In this document: positions 7,734 to 16,845 of the stretch, piece by piece
How the letters are laid out: the number at the start of each line of letters is the position of its first letter
Position numbering within the stretch: position 1 is the first letter of the stretch
Assembly: GCF_002257705.1 (NCBI RefSeq)
Contig: NZ_LSLK01000072.1
Location: forward strand, 75,139-139,138
Direction: 5' to 3'
DNA length: 64,000 bases
Source of the DNA: Sporomusa silvacetica DSM 10669
GTDB taxonomy: Bacteria > Bacillota > Negativicutes > Sporomusales > Sporomusaceae
The notes under the pieces: model-generated
Databases searched by the model: none
Seen by the model: only the letters and a program-made list of their open reading frames with translations
What the model was told of the DNA's origin: nothing
Made by a program: the position numbers and the translations under genes

Positions 7734-9350
7734 TTGAAACGAATTTTTATTATTGTGGCTCTAACCATTTCCATGCTTTACATATTAGAGATCTCTGAAG
7801 CTGTGGGCCTCAATAGTTTTAAACCACAGCTAGAAATTAATCATATGTCCAATGAATATATTCTACAATGGCAACGATTACCTTATTTTGCTTATTATGA
7901 GGTAGAAGCTTTGAGTATTCCTCCTGCCAACGATGCTAAGCAAGCCACTGATACAGAGCTAATTGCCAGTTATCGCACTTGGAATAATCAAATGCCTATT
8001 GACGAAAATTTTCCTTTTCGCACCTACTGGCGCGTATCGGCCCAAACTCTGTTTCATCAACCGCTGGGCAAATACTCTGACTACATTAACTTAACACAAT
8101 CCATTGGCGGAATGGCCGCCGACTTTGACAAGGTAAAGCCGGAGCCCACTTCCTTTTACCCTGCCAGTGCCCCGGCTTCTATCCGGCCAATGCTAACTTG
8201 GACGGTAGTACCAGGCGCGGTATACTATGAGCTCGAGTTCTTAACAGAACCACCGGAAAATCCCAACGATGTTTTTTCATCTGACAAGCAGGTTCTCTTA
8301 ACCCGCGATGTGTTCACCAATGGCTATAATGCTGATTTGTCCTGGTATGAAGGCAACCGTATCTTCTGGCGAGTCCGCGCACTAAATAATCACGGCAACC
8401 CTCTAGGCGTTTTTTCTGATGCCACTGAACTTTACTTTAATCGCGATATTATCCCGGTCACCAGACCGCTGATCAATGAGCACAAGCCAGACAATCTGCC
8501 TACACCACTCTATCCCGCCTATTCCTGGATACCCGTATTGGGAGCTTTAAGCCATGAAGTTGAGCTTACTCGTCAACCACCAGAAAACCCTGGTGGCATT
8601 GAACCCTCCCAATATCGTATTTGGAGTCAAACAGTCACCGGCTTAAATGATTGTTATGACGATCAGCCTCGTATTATTCCTGGAAAATACTATTGGCGGG
8701 TACGTGGCATTGATGCCGCTGGCAATCCGGTCGGCGGCTATTCGGACGCCGCTGAATTTAACGTTGACTTGAGCCGTGGTCACTATGCGGCCACCTTTGG
8801 TGACAGTATCACCCACGGCGGTGGTGCTATCTCCTATTCACCTGACGATTTTGATTACAGTTATCAAACCTATCTTAATTTTCCAGCTGTCAATCTTGGT
8901 AAAAGCGGTGATACTACGGCAGCTATGTTAGCCAGATTTGATCAAGATGTACTACCCTACAAACCGAAATATCTACTTATTCTCGGTGGTACCAACAGCC
9001 TGCGTGGCGGTGTGCCTGCTACCCAAGTCATTACTGAGCTTACAGGGATTCGTGACAAATGCCTGACAAATGGCATTCGGCCTATCTTTTTAACCTTACC
9101 GCCAATCAACCCGGATGCAATTAATGATGTCTTCCATGAAGAAACAGTTGTCAATTGGCGGGAAGAGTTTGATGCTGTCAATCAATTTATCCGGCAACAG
9201 CGTTACTTTATTGACCTTGAACCTCACTTTCTTGACAGTTCCCGGGAGCTTCCGGATCATTTGGCTATTGACGGCTTACACCCGGACATTGAAGGCAAAA
9301 AACTCACAGCACAAATTATAAATGCTCATTGGTCAAGGGTTGTTCGTTAG
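7734..9350 (+). CDS. Secreted SGNH/GDSL hydrolase with three Fn3-like repeats
   Basis: A 538-residue extracytoplasmic protein. An N-terminal hydrophobic segment (IFIIVALTISMLYILEI) fits a signal peptide. Residues about 35-345 hold three repeats sharing a W..V.GA.YE.E start and a YWRVR....GNP.G.YSDA end, resembling fibronectin-III modules. The C-terminal domain has the SGNH blocks: FGDSITHGGG (nucleophile serine), GKSGDTT, LGGTNSLRGG and DGLHPDIEG with the Asp-x-x-His pair. It is predicted to be an esterase or deacetylase on a surface polymer; the substrate is unknown. It starts with TTG after AGGTG. Its 3' end overlaps the convergent tyrA by 35 bases. Confidence 0.85.
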   Translation: MKRIFIIVALTISMLYILEISEAVGLNSFKPQLEINHMSNEYILQWQRLPYFAYYEVEALSIPPANDAKQATDTELIASYRTWNNQMPIDENFPFRTYWRVSAQTLFHQPLGKYSDYINLTQSIGGMAADFDKVKPEPTSFYPASAPASIRPMLTWTVVPGAVYYELEFLTEPPENPNDVFSSDKQVLLTRDVFTNGYNADLSWYEGNRIFWRVRALNNHGNPLGVFSDATELYFNRDIIPVTRPLINEHKPDNLPTPLYPAYSWIPVLGALSHEVELTRQPPENPGGIEPSQYRIWSQTVTGLNDCYDDQPRIIPGKYYWRVRGIDAAGNPVGGYSDAAEFNVDLSRGHYAATFGDSITHGGGAISYSPDDFDYSYQTYLNFPAVNLGKSGDTTAAMLARFDQDVLPYKPKYLLILGGTNSLRGGVPATQVITELTGIRDKCLTNGIRPIFLTLPPINPDAINDVFHEETVVNWREEFDAVNQFIRQQRYFIDLEPHFLDSSRELPDHLAIDGLHPDIEGKKLTAQIINAHWSRVVR

Positions 9351-10227
9351 CAGCCTGTTCCAATAGTAATAACTCATCGCGCCGCTGTTTCGCATTAGAA
9401 AAAAATTTATGAATACTATCTCTGTCGCCTTGACGAACCGCCGCCGCAACTTGGCTGACAATTTGACTAAATTTATCTAGACTGTCGGCAATTGGTCCAG
9501 CATTTGTCATGCAAATATCAGCCCACATATCAGCATTGGAAGAAGCAATCCGTGTTGTATCCCGAAAACCGCCGCCTGCCAGTTTGATACTGTTTTCCTG
9601 GTCTTGCAAATACGTAAGCAGGTTTACCAGCGCGGCAGCGCCAATATGTGGTACATGACTGATTAAAGCAGTACACCAATCATGCTCGGCAGCATTCATT
9701 TCCGTGACTCTGGCCCCTGTCCAGTTAATCACCTGACGTACTGCTTCTACAGCTGCAGCGTCCCCATCCCTTGTAGGAGTAAGTATATACCACTTATCGT
9801 AAAAAAGTGTGCCAACTGCAGCTTCAATGCCACTTTTTTCACGCCCGGCCATGGGATGACCGGGAACATAATGAACACCTCTCGGTAATGCTGCCGCGAT
9901 TTCTTGAATTAGATAGGTTTTAGTACTACCTGTGTCTGTCAAAATTGCGCCTTGTTTTAAATGGGGCGCTATTTCTTTTATGAGTGTCGCTATTTGCAGC
10001 ACAGGCGTACACACAAAAATCATATCAGCACTCATTATACCGGTTTTATAATCAGCAGTAATCCGGTCAGCAGCGCCGCATTGTTTGGCTTTGAGCATTG
10101 ACAATTCGTTCGTGTCAATGCCCGTAACTTCAACCTTCTCCCCTTGGGAGGCTTTGATAGCCAAACCGAGCGAACCGCCAATTAGCCCCATACCGATGAT
10201 GGCAATCCGCTTAATTGCTGGCTTCAT
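9316..10227 (-). CDS. tyrA: Prephenate dehydrogenase
   Basis: Oxidatively decarboxylates prephenate to 4-hydroxyphenylpyruvate with NAD+, the committed step to tyrosine. The Rossmann motif IIGMGLIGGSLGLAIK opens the protein; GHPMAGREKSGIEAA and the C-terminal region GGGFRDTTRIASS are typical of the TyrA family. At 303 residues it has no clear ACT domain. The start codon overlaps the aroF stop (ATGA), so the two are translated together downstream of a tyrosine T-box. Its end overlaps the convergent SGNH hydrolase gene. Confidence 0.94.
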   Translation of the reverse strand: MKPAIKRIAIIGMGLIGGSLGLAIKASQGEKVEVTGIDTNELSMLKAKQCGAADRITADYKTGIMSADMIFVCTPVLQIATLIKEIAPHLKQGAILTDTGSTKTYLIQEIAAALPRGVHYVPGHPMAGREKSGIEAAVGTLFYDKWYILTPTRDGDAAAVEAVRQVINWTGARVTEMNAAEHDWCTALISHVPHIGAAALVNLLTYLQDQENSIKLAGGGFRDTTRIASSNADMWADICMTNAGPIADSLDKFSQIVSQVAAAVRQGDRDSIHKFFSNAKQRRDELLLLEQAANEQPLTNEHL

Positions 10228-11240
10228 GCCATTTTCCTGCCAACTGCCGCAGCAATAATGCCCACTTCATTCATCAGAGCTTGGAAGTTAGCAGGAGTCA
10301 ACGACTGACTGCCATCAGACAAGGCTTCTGCCGGGTTAGGATGAACCTCAATCATTAAACCGTCAGCTCCGCTTGCCACGGCTGCTTTAGCCATGGGTCT
10401 AACCAGTTTCCACACGCCGGTACCATGACTGGGATCGACAATCACCGGCAGATGACTCAAGTCTTTAAGTGCTGCTACCGCGCTCAAATCCAACGTGTTG
10501 CGGGTATAATCCTCGAATGTCCGGATACCGCGTTCGCAAAACATAACATTAAAATTGCCTTCACTCAATATATACTCGGCAGCATGCAACCACTCATTGA
10601 TGGTTGCCGCCATCCCACGCTTTAACAGGACTGGCATACCGCTTTTACCTACTGCCTTTAGCAGTTGAAAGTTTTGCATATTGCGGGCACCGATTTGTAA
10701 TACATCGGCATAAGCACTTACTACCGATACAGATTGGATATCGACAACCTCAGTTACTACTTTTAGCCCAGTCACCTCCCGGGCTTCGGCCAACATTTTT
10801 AGCCCCTTTTCCTCAAGACCCTGAAAAGAGTATGGTGAAGTCCGCGGCTTGTAGGCTCCTCCTCGCAAAAACTGAGCACCAGCTTCTTTAACAATTTTTG
10901 CTGATTCCAGCAGCTGCTCTCTGCTTTCCACTGCACAAGGACCTGCCATCACTACCAAATTAGTACCGCCAACAAGTACCCCGCCAATATTAATCACTGT
11001 GTCTTCGCTCTTAACCTCCCGGCTGACCAGCTTATAACCAGCAGTAACAGATATCGCCTTCTCTACACCAGCCATAGCCTCCAAAGGTAGTTGAGCCATT
11101 AATTTTTTTTCACCAATCAGACCAATAATTGTACGTAATTTTCCCTCGGACAAATGTACTCTTAATCCAGCGCCCGTTACCCGGGTAACCACGCTGTCAA
11201 TCTCCTTTTGAGTAGCTGCTGGGCTCATTACAATAATCAT
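10224..11240 (-). CDS. aroF: 3-deoxy-7-phosphoheptulonate synthase, type I-beta with N-terminal regulatory domain
   Basis: Condenses phosphoenolpyruvate with erythrose-4-phosphate, the first step of aromatic amino acid synthesis. Residues 1-70 form the ferredoxin-like regulatory domain (MIIVMSPAATQKEIDSVV). The catalytic barrel shows GPCAVESREQ, GGAYKPRTSPYSFQG, IGARNMQNF, CERGIRTFE and DPSHGTG. It is the first gene after a T-box leader and is coupled to tyrA, so expression should rise when tRNA-Tyr is uncharged. A second copy of the enzyme is encoded at 18881-19894 without such a leader. Confidence 0.95.
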   Translation of the reverse strand: MIIVMSPAATQKEIDSVVTRVTGAGLRVHLSEGKLRTIIGLIGEKKLMAQLPLEAMAGVEKAISVTAGYKLVSREVKSEDTVINIGGVLVGGTNLVVMAGPCAVESREQLLESAKIVKEAGAQFLRGGAYKPRTSPYSFQGLEEKGLKMLAEAREVTGLKVVTEVVDIQSVSVVSAYADVLQIGARNMQNFQLLKAVGKSGMPVLLKRGMAATINEWLHAAEYILSEGNFNVMFCERGIRTFEDYTRNTLDLSAVAALKDLSHLPVIVDPSHGTGVWKLVRPMAKAAVASGADGLMIEVHPNPAEALSDGSQSLTPANFQALMNEVGIIAAAVGRKMA

Positions 11241-11261
11241 AGTTGTCGCCTCCTAAAATTT

Positions 11262-11560
11262 TCGATAGAAAATAAAAAAAGCCCCATCCCCTAACAGGGA
11301 CGAGACTTTACTCGCGGTACCACCCTGCTTGCTTAAAATAGCAAGCCACTTTTTTCAGGTACAGGACATTCCGATACCCTAGCCTCTGATAACGGTGGCA
11401 TCCGGCGCGGTCTACTTGGTATCCGTTCAACCTGCTGCTCACAGGTGTATTTCAATAAGCACGCCTACCGGGTCACACCAACCCCCGGCTCTCTGATAAT
11501 AGCGCAGCCAATTTACTTATCCCGTTCATCGCATTTGTATATGCTGTTGCCAATGAATAT
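11262..11560 (-). promoter_or_regulatory. T-box leader, tyrosine specifier, controlling aroF-tyrA
   Basis: On the minus strand the leader holds an AGAGAG-containing stem I, a specifier loop reading GAAATACACC, the T-box sequence AGGGTGGTACCGCG (about 11310-11325), and a G+C-rich terminator stem ending GGGGCTTTTTTT (about 11270-11307). The specifier triplet TAC at 11447-11449 is a tyrosine codon and is followed by AC as usual. Uncharged tRNA-Tyr would pair with it and stabilise the antiterminator. This agrees with the aroF-tyrA genes downstream. The 5' boundary is approximate. Confidence 0.93.
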
Positions 11561-11593
11561 ATCACACAACAAAATTTCTGTCAATAGCCTTAT

Positions 11594-11851
11594 TTATTCT
11601 AACGTATTTTTACTTGTTAACTGCGCTAGCGCCTGAGCCAACTGATCCGGACAAGAAGTTGCTTTAGCGCCGCATCTTATCCCTTTTAATTTATTAATAA
11701 CCTCTTCGACTGTCATTCCTTCAGCCAGCCGGCTTATACCCTGTAAATTACCAGAGCAGCCTGATTGAAACTGAATTTTCTTTACGATATTGTCTTCTAC
11801 CACGAACTCAATCTTTGTTGAACATACACCGCTGGGCATGTAAGTACTCAT
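11594..11851 (-). CDS. TSCPD domain protein
   Basis: An 85-residue protein of the TSCPD family, named for the motif seen here as ATSCPDQLAQAL near the C-terminus. Four cysteines are present (GVCSTKIEF, QSGCSGNLQGI, GIRCGAK, TSCPD), a pattern suggesting metal binding. The same domain occurs at the end of some vitamin-B12-dependent ribonucleotide reductases; the free-standing form has no known function. A GGAAGGAAG ribosome site precedes the ATG. It lies between the aroF T-box and the pyrophosphatase gene. Confidence 0.85.
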   Translation of the reverse strand: MSTYMPSGVCSTKIEFVVEDNIVKKIQFQSGCSGNLQGISRLAEGMTVEEVINKLKGIRCGAKATSCPDQLAQALAQLTSKNTLE

Positions 11852-11924
11852 GTTCCGATCTTCCTTCCTACTAATGGATTATGGAAACATTATAGCATAC
11901 AACCTGTGCGGTGACATTATTTTT

Positions 11925-13556
11925 TTACGACCGGCGGACAGCATCAATCAATGGCGGTACAACCTGTTTTTTACGTGACATAACGCCAGGCAAATACCAG
12001 GTACCATCTGGGCGTCCTTCGCCAAAAGCGGCTGCTATCAGTCCTGCTGGCTGCCCGTAATAGAGCAAATATGTTGCCTCATCTACTATACCCGTAATAA
12101 GCAATATTGCCATATTATATTGCTCTTTATTGCAAATAGCCTGTAACGCAGCTTCCAGTTGACTTTGTTGCTGAAGCACACCTTCCGGATCCATAACTGA
12201 GAGTTGACTTATGGCTACATAATACTCGCCAATCTGAAATTCCTTCAAATCGGCAGCCACAATATCAGCCGGTGTTAGCTTATCAATGACTGAACCAGCT
12301 TTTAGCATCGCCATACCAAAGTCCTGAATAGTAAGCCCAACAATTTGGGCTAGTTTATTGGCCGTATCACAGTCTTTTTTCGTTGCTGTAGGTGATTTAA
12401 AAAGTACAGTATCAGAGATGATGGCAGCTAACAGCAGACCGGCAATCGACTTAGGTATTGGTACATTCCGCTGCCAATGCATATTAGCCACAATCGTAGC
12501 TGTCGAACCTACCGGTTCATGCCTGATAAATATTGGTTCACTGGTCTCTAGTCCCCCCAACCGGTGATGGTCAATAATTTCAACAATTTTGGCTTCTTCT
12601 ATTCCGTCTACTGCTTGCGAACGTTCATTATGGTCAACTAAAATAACCTGGTCACGTTCAGGCACAATCAGCCGGTCCCGATCAATAAGCCCCACCAGGT
12701 TTCCTGCCTGGGCAACTGGATAATTGCGGTAACCGGTACGAATAATACTATTTTTTATATCAGAGACCATGTCCTCAGGTTTAAAGGATGCAACATTGGT
12801 TTTCATGATGTTCCGCACCGGAATACTCTGGTTGATTAAGCGTGCACATGTGTAGGTATCCTGCGGTGCTCTAATGATATAGGTGCCTGCCGCCTGAGCC
12901 GCAGTTTCCACCTCAGGTGCAACCTCAAAATCACCGGTGACAATTAGGCAAGAAACACCAACCTCAATACATGCTAGTTGAACCTTGGTACGATTACCTA
13001 CCAGAACGATATCACCAGAATTAATGACTTTAGCCATCGTCTGGGTACGAGACGCAGCAATTTTCACACGGCCCTCAATTATCCGTGACAACTCCCCACC
13101 ACACACAAGTGTGCCATTAAGGCAGCGTAAAATTCCCGCATAGTTAACCCCAGTTTCCCGTAAATCCTGCATGCCCAGTTCACTGACATACCGTTCAGCC
13201 AAATCACTAACTGTGACTATTCCTACTAGCTTGCCGTCATTTTCAACAACAGGAATGGATTTCAGCTTATGGGATTGAATAAGCTGACCTAGCTTCCGCA
13301 AGGTATTCCAGGGATGGATCGTTATAATATTTTCATGCATTACATCTTTGGCCCGGGGATATATGTCTAAAATAAGTTGTGGCGGCTGAACACCAAAAAG
13401 TTCTAGCACATATTTGGTCTCGGCATTAATCTTTCCCGCCCGTGCCGGAACAACGTGCTCGCCCAAGGCCGTTTTTAGATTTGCATAAGCAACTGCTGAG
13501 CAAATTGAATCTGTATCAGGGTTGCGATGACCAATTATGTAAATTGGTTTGGACAA
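11925..13556 (-). CDS. ppaC: Manganese-dependent inorganic pyrophosphatase with CBS and DRTGG domains
   Basis: A family II pyrophosphatase of 543 residues. The N-terminal DHH part begins IIGHRNPDTDSICSAVAYA; it is interrupted by a CBS domain (about 70-130), a DRTGG domain (about 135-245) and a second CBS domain (about 250-300), then resumes with VDHNERSQA and EIIDHHRLGG (the metal-binding DHH motif), and ends with a DHHA2 domain. In related enzymes adenine nucleotides bind the CBS pair and control activity. It starts with TTG about 11 bases after GAGGAG. Confidence 0.93.
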   Translation of the reverse strand: MSKPIYIIGHRNPDTDSICSAVAYANLKTALGEHVVPARAGKINAETKYVLELFGVQPPQLILDIYPRAKDVMHENIITIHPWNTLRKLGQLIQSHKLKSIPVVENDGKLVGIVTVSDLAERYVSELGMQDLRETGVNYAGILRCLNGTLVCGGELSRIIEGRVKIAASRTQTMAKVINSGDIVLVGNRTKVQLACIEVGVSCLIVTGDFEVAPEVETAAQAAGTYIIRAPQDTYTCARLINQSIPVRNIMKTNVASFKPEDMVSDIKNSIIRTGYRNYPVAQAGNLVGLIDRDRLIVPERDQVILVDHNERSQAVDGIEEAKIVEIIDHHRLGGLETSEPIFIRHEPVGSTATIVANMHWQRNVPIPKSIAGLLLAAIISDTVLFKSPTATKKDCDTANKLAQIVGLTIQDFGMAMLKAGSVIDKLTPADIVAADLKEFQIGEYYVAISQLSVMDPEGVLQQQSQLEAALQAICNKEQYNMAILLITGIVDEATYLLYYGQPAGLIAAAFGEGRPDGTWYLPGVMSRKKQVVPPLIDAVRRS

Positions 13557-13700
13557 GCTGTTCTCAACTCCTCGATCTATACTCTTCTGAAATTTTTCCT
13601 ATATATAAGACCAGGCCCTATTCAACCTCATGGAGGAGCTTGAACAGATACCTGGCCTTAAACGAATAGAACAAGCAGTCATTGAATTATAAACTATGTA

Positions 13701-14189
13701 TTAAGGTCTGGCACATTCACCAGCCTCCCCTTTCATAATGGCTAAGCCATGATCAAGCGCTGGCAAAATAGCTTCCAAACATTCGCGTACACCTTTGGGA
13801 CTACCAGGAAGATTGATAATGAGCGTTCTGCCACGTAACCCAGCTACCGCCCGCGACAACATAGCCCGTGAAGTTTTTTCCAGCGATGTAGCCCGCATCA
13901 CTTCCGGAATACCGGGAACTAGTCTATCAATTACTGCCAAAGTAGCTTCTGGTGTTACATCCCGTGGCCCAAGCCCAGTGCCACCGGTAGTGAGAATGAT
14001 ATCAATCTTTAAATTGTCAGCCATGTTAATCATGGCCTGACTAAGAACCTCACGCTCATCAGGAACAATTACATACTGCTTAACCTCGCCAAGCTCTGCC
14101 AGAATCTCCGCAATAGCCTTACCGCTCAAATCCTCGCGTTCACCGCGTGAACCTTTATCGCTGGCTGTGATAATGCCAATACTATACAT
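13701..14189 (-). CDS. mogA: Molybdopterin adenylyltransferase-type protein (MogA/MoaB family)
   Basis: A 162-residue MogA/MoaB-family protein that would adenylate molybdopterin before metal insertion. The family signature TTGGTGLGPRDVTPEA is intact, preceded by IGIITASDKGSRGEREDLSG and followed by NLPGSPKGVRECLEAILPAL. Its start overlaps the MOSC gene by 8 bases. Length fits the short MoaB/MogA form; which of the two names applies cannot be settled from the window. It closes the molybdenum cofactor cluster. Confidence 0.9.
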   Translation of the reverse strand: MYSIGIITASDKGSRGEREDLSGKAIAEILAELGEVKQYVIVPDEREVLSQAMINMADNLKIDIILTTGGTGLGPRDVTPEATLAVIDRLVPGIPEVMRATSLEKTSRAMLSRAVAGLRGRTLIINLPGSPKGVRECLEAILPALDHGLAIMKGEAGECARP

Positions 14190-14622
14190 TTTCGATCACC
14201 TCCAGTGCATCACCATTAGCTACCCGTCCGCCAGTCACTACGATCGCAAATATGCCTTCTTTAGGCATAACACAGTCACCAGCCTGATAGTAGATACTGC
14301 AGCGGTTGTGACACACTTTACCGATTTGACTGACTTCCATTAGTACATCACCAATCTTTAATTTCGTACCAATAGGCAACGCTGGTAAATTAATTCCCTC
14401 AGTCGTCAAATTTTCAGCAAAGTCTCCCGGATGAACATCAAGCCCTTTTTGTCGCATTTTTTCAATGCTTTCTAAAGCTAAAAGACTGACTTGGCGGTGC
14501 TGGAACCCGGCATGAGCATCTCCTTCCAGACCAAGTCCGACTAAAAGATTAGCCTCCCCGACATTTTTCTTGCGTTCGCCTTTATTTTCACTGGTGCAAA
14601 CTGCTACAATCTTTCCTTGCAT
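14182..14622 (-). CDS. MOSC domain protein
   Basis: A 146-residue stand-alone MOSC domain. The MOSC core is present: GLEGDAHAGFQHRQVSLLALESI, then HPGDFAENLTTEGINL, then the conserved cysteine in GKVCHNRCSIYYQAGDC. MOSC domains of this type occur in molybdenum cofactor sulfurases and as single-domain proteins inside Moco gene clusters, where they may handle sulfur or the metal. It starts after GGGAGG, 3 bases downstream of moaC, and overlaps mogA, so it belongs to the same operon. Confidence 0.9.
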   Translation of the reverse strand: MQGKIVAVCTSENKGERKKNVGEANLLVGLGLEGDAHAGFQHRQVSLLALESIEKMRQKGLDVHPGDFAENLTTEGINLPALPIGTKLKIGDVLMEVSQIGKVCHNRCSIYYQAGDCVMPKEGIFAIVVTGGRVANGDALEVIENV

Positions 14623-14625
14623 TGT

Positions 14626-15105
14626 TTAATCCTCCCTTACAAAATTGCCGCTTTTACCGCCTGACTTAGCGCGTAGTCGGACATATTCAATAGTCATCGC
14701 CTTATCTACTGCTTTGCACATATCATAGATGGTCAAGGCAGCTACCGACACGGCTGTCAAAGCTTCCATCTCCACCCCAGTCTTACCGGTGGTTTTTACT
14801 ATCGCCTTAATAGTAATAGCATTGGCTGCGTCTTCAATGGTAAATTCAAGGTTAACGCCAGTCAGCAAAAGCGGGTGACACATAGGAATTAAGTCCCAGG
14901 TCCGCTTGGCACCCATTATCCCCGCTACTTGAGCTACTCCTAAAACATCACCTTTGCCCATAGCACCTTGTTTGACTAGCGCAAGTGTAGCTGGTTTCAT
15001 GGTAATTCGGCCTTCAGCCACCGCTTCCCGTTTGGTCTCATCTTTAACAGTTACATCTACCATACGCGCCTTACCGGCGTGATTAAAGTGTGTTAGTTCA
15101 TCCAT
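14626..15105 (-). CDS. moaC: Cyclic pyranopterin monophosphate synthase (MoaC)
   Basis: Converts the MoaA product to cyclic pyranopterin monophosphate. The motifs TMKPATLALVKQGAMGKGDV, IPMCHPLLLTGVNLEF and KTGVEMEALTAVSVAALTIYDMCKA contain the known active-site histidine, glutamate, aspartate and lysine positions. The frame opens further upstream at 15150, but the ATG at 15105 has a strong GGAGG five bases before it and gives the usual length (159 residues). The gene heads the moaC-MOSC-mogA set. Confidence 0.95.
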   Translation of the reverse strand: MDELTHFNHAGKARMVDVTVKDETKREAVAEGRITMKPATLALVKQGAMGKGDVLGVAQVAGIMGAKRTWDLIPMCHPLLLTGVNLEFTIEDAANAITIKAIVKTTGKTGVEMEALTAVSVAALTIYDMCKAVDKAMTIEYVRLRAKSGGKSGNFVRED

Positions 15106-15198
15106 GACTACCTCCAGCATTAGTAAAGTATCTTTTATATATTCTGTCATTTATTTCACAATTCCTGCAATATTTTATAGCAACTTATTTTTCATAGT

Positions 15199-15312
15199 AA
15201 GGGTTCGAAATGTTTAATCTGCTGCGAACCCATAAAAAAGAAGGTGCTAAAAGTATTTTAGTGGCAAAATAACAAAGGCTTAGCTTCTTATTTTTAAGAA
15301 GTTAAGCCTAAT
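15199..15312 (-). terminator. Hairpins between moaA and moaC
   Basis: Two inverted repeats lie between the genes: AGGCTTA.CTTCTTA / TAAGAAG.TAAGCCT (about 15278-15312), a likely terminator after moaA, and GGGTTCG/CGAACCC (about 15199-15230), nearer to moaC. No sequence matching a molybdenum cofactor riboswitch was recognised. Confidence 0.5.
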
Positions 15313-15355
15313 TAAGTTTTATCATTATGCTACCTTTTTATGCTATCTTTTCTAC

Positions 15356-16336
15356 TCATCCACCAATTTGCGACATCCTTCGAAAAAACTGTGTTGGCTC
15401 ATCTGGGTTTGTTAGGGTATGGCCTTGCGGCTTTTTGGCAATAGTCTGATAAAAAAGCTCAGCAATTTTGTCATCACTGGCACCATTACGCAGAGCAGTC
15501 TTAACATCAATCTCCTGATTAGACAATAAACACGGCTTGAACTTTCCGTCAGCAGTCAGTCGGATCCGGTTGCATACACCACAAAAATGTTCGGAGATCG
15601 GGGTAATGAAACCAAAGGATCCTTTTGCCTGTGGCAAATCATAATATTTCGCTGGACCATTACCGCAAATATCAATAGTGGGCTTTAACTTTCCCCGCCC
15701 GAAACTATTAATCATAGTCTTAATCTCTTCAATACTAGGGCCAGGACCAGTCGCGCTTTCACCTATCGGCATGTATTCGATAAACCTGACTGATACTGGC
15801 TCACGGTGTATAAAATCAACAAAATAAGCAATATCCTGTTCAGTAATCATATTAGTAAGAACAATATTTAGTTTAACCGGCGTCAGCCCCACCGCTAAAG
15901 CGGCTTCAATCCCTTGTAGTGTCTGAGCAAGATCACCGCCGCGGGTAATTTGTCGAAATTGTTTTGGATTAATGGTGTCAAGGCTAATGTTAACGCGTGT
16001 CAAACCGGCTGCTTTTAACTTTTCTGCCATAGCTGCTAACAGACTACCGTTCGTCGTCATTGATATATCTGTAATGGCTTGTAATGCGGCAATGTCGCGG
16101 ATAAATGGGATAATACCTTTGCGAACAAGCGGTTCGCCACCGGTCAAACGAATTTTCTTTACTCCGTGATTGCTAAGAATTCTTATAATCCGCAAAAATT
16201 CTTCATATGACAGAATTTCGTCATGGCTGAGCATTTTTACACCCTGTGCCGGCATACAATAAGCGCAACGAAAATTACATCGGTCAGTCACAGAAACACG
16301 CAAATATTGGATTTTTCGGTTATAACTGTCATACAT
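15356..16336 (-). CDS. moaA: GTP 3',8-cyclase (MoaA)
   Basis: A radical SAM enzyme that starts molybdenum cofactor synthesis from GTP. The N-terminal cluster motif is TDRCNFRCAYCMP; the C-terminal cluster motif is FCGVCNRIRLTADGKFKPC; the protein ends in Gly-Gly, needed for activity in the family. Other conserved parts are KIRLTGGEPLVR and NISLDTINP. I place the start at the ATG (16336), about ten bases after AAAGG, rather than the GTG three codons earlier. It follows mobB by about 20 bases. Confidence 0.95.
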   Translation of the reverse strand: MYDSYNRKIQYLRVSVTDRCNFRCAYCMPAQGVKMLSHDEILSYEEFLRIIRILSNHGVKKIRLTGGEPLVRKGIIPFIRDIAALQAITDISMTTNGSLLAAMAEKLKAAGLTRVNISLDTINPKQFRQITRGGDLAQTLQGIEAALAVGLTPVKLNIVLTNMITEQDIAYFVDFIHREPVSVRFIEYMPIGESATGPGPSIEEIKTMINSFGRGKLKPTIDICGNGPAKYYDLPQAKGSFGFITPISEHFCGVCNRIRLTADGKFKPCLLSNQEIDVKTALRNGASDDKIAELFYQTIAKKPQGHTLTNPDEPTQFFRRMSQIGG

Positions 16337-16356
16337 ACCGCTCACGCCTTTGCTGT

Positions 16357-16845
16357 TTACTTATTTAGTACCTTTACTTCGAGAAAATCGGCCATAGCGC
16401 TAGGATCATCAAGCGCAAAATGTGGTATTGTCTCATATACAACAGTATCGGAAACGACGGCCAAAAGTTCTGGTTTCACGCCAAGTGGGGCATTGATGCT
16501 CGCCTGACGATATACTTCAATTTTACACTTTGTTTCTTGCTTATAGCCTTCGGTAAAAATAATATCCACATTGTCTATGTAACTAACCACTTGGTCAAGC
16601 GACAATTCTTGGTCAGTCTTCTTAATCATGGCCATTTTATGTGGTGAAGCTAAACACACTACATCAGCACCGGCCTCTGCATGCCGCCATGTATCTTTGC
16701 CTGGCTTATCTATATCAAAGTCATTGTGATGGTGCTTAATAACTGCAACTTTATAGCCTCGTCGCTTGCATTCAGTAATTAATTTTTCCAAATACGTTGT
16801 TTTTCCGCTATTTGATCGACCTACTACAGATATTATGGGTATCAT
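16357..16845 (-). CDS. mobB: Molybdopterin-guanine dinucleotide biosynthesis protein MobB
   Basis: A 162-residue GTP-binding protein that assists formation of molybdopterin guanine dinucleotide. It opens with the P-loop VVGRSNSGKTTYLEKLI, followed by VAVIKHHHNDFDIDKPGKDT and the DIIFTEGYK segment typical of MobB. An AAGGAG lies before the ATG. It is the first gene of the mobB-moaA unit. MobA is not encoded in the window. Confidence 0.93.
   Translation of the reverse strand: MIPIISVVGRSNSGKTTYLEKLITECKRRGYKVAVIKHHHNDFDIDKPGKDTWRHAEAGADVVCLASPHKMAMIKKTDQELSLDQVVSYIDNVDIIFTEGYKQETKCKIEVYRQASINAPLGVKPELLAVVSDTVVYETIPHFALDDPSAMADFLEVKVLNK

Noticed and set aside
7734..9350. Prophage or tail-fibre protein interpretation of the Fn3/SGNH protein
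   Set aside because: No phage genes are near and the signal peptide and SGNH blocks fit a secreted esterase.
13610..13692. Short plus-strand frame with a plausible helical peptide (MEELEQIPGLKRIEQAVIEL) in the ppaC-mogA gap
   Set aside because: No ribosome site and only 20 codons from the ATG; may be a relic of a larger gene but cannot be supported.
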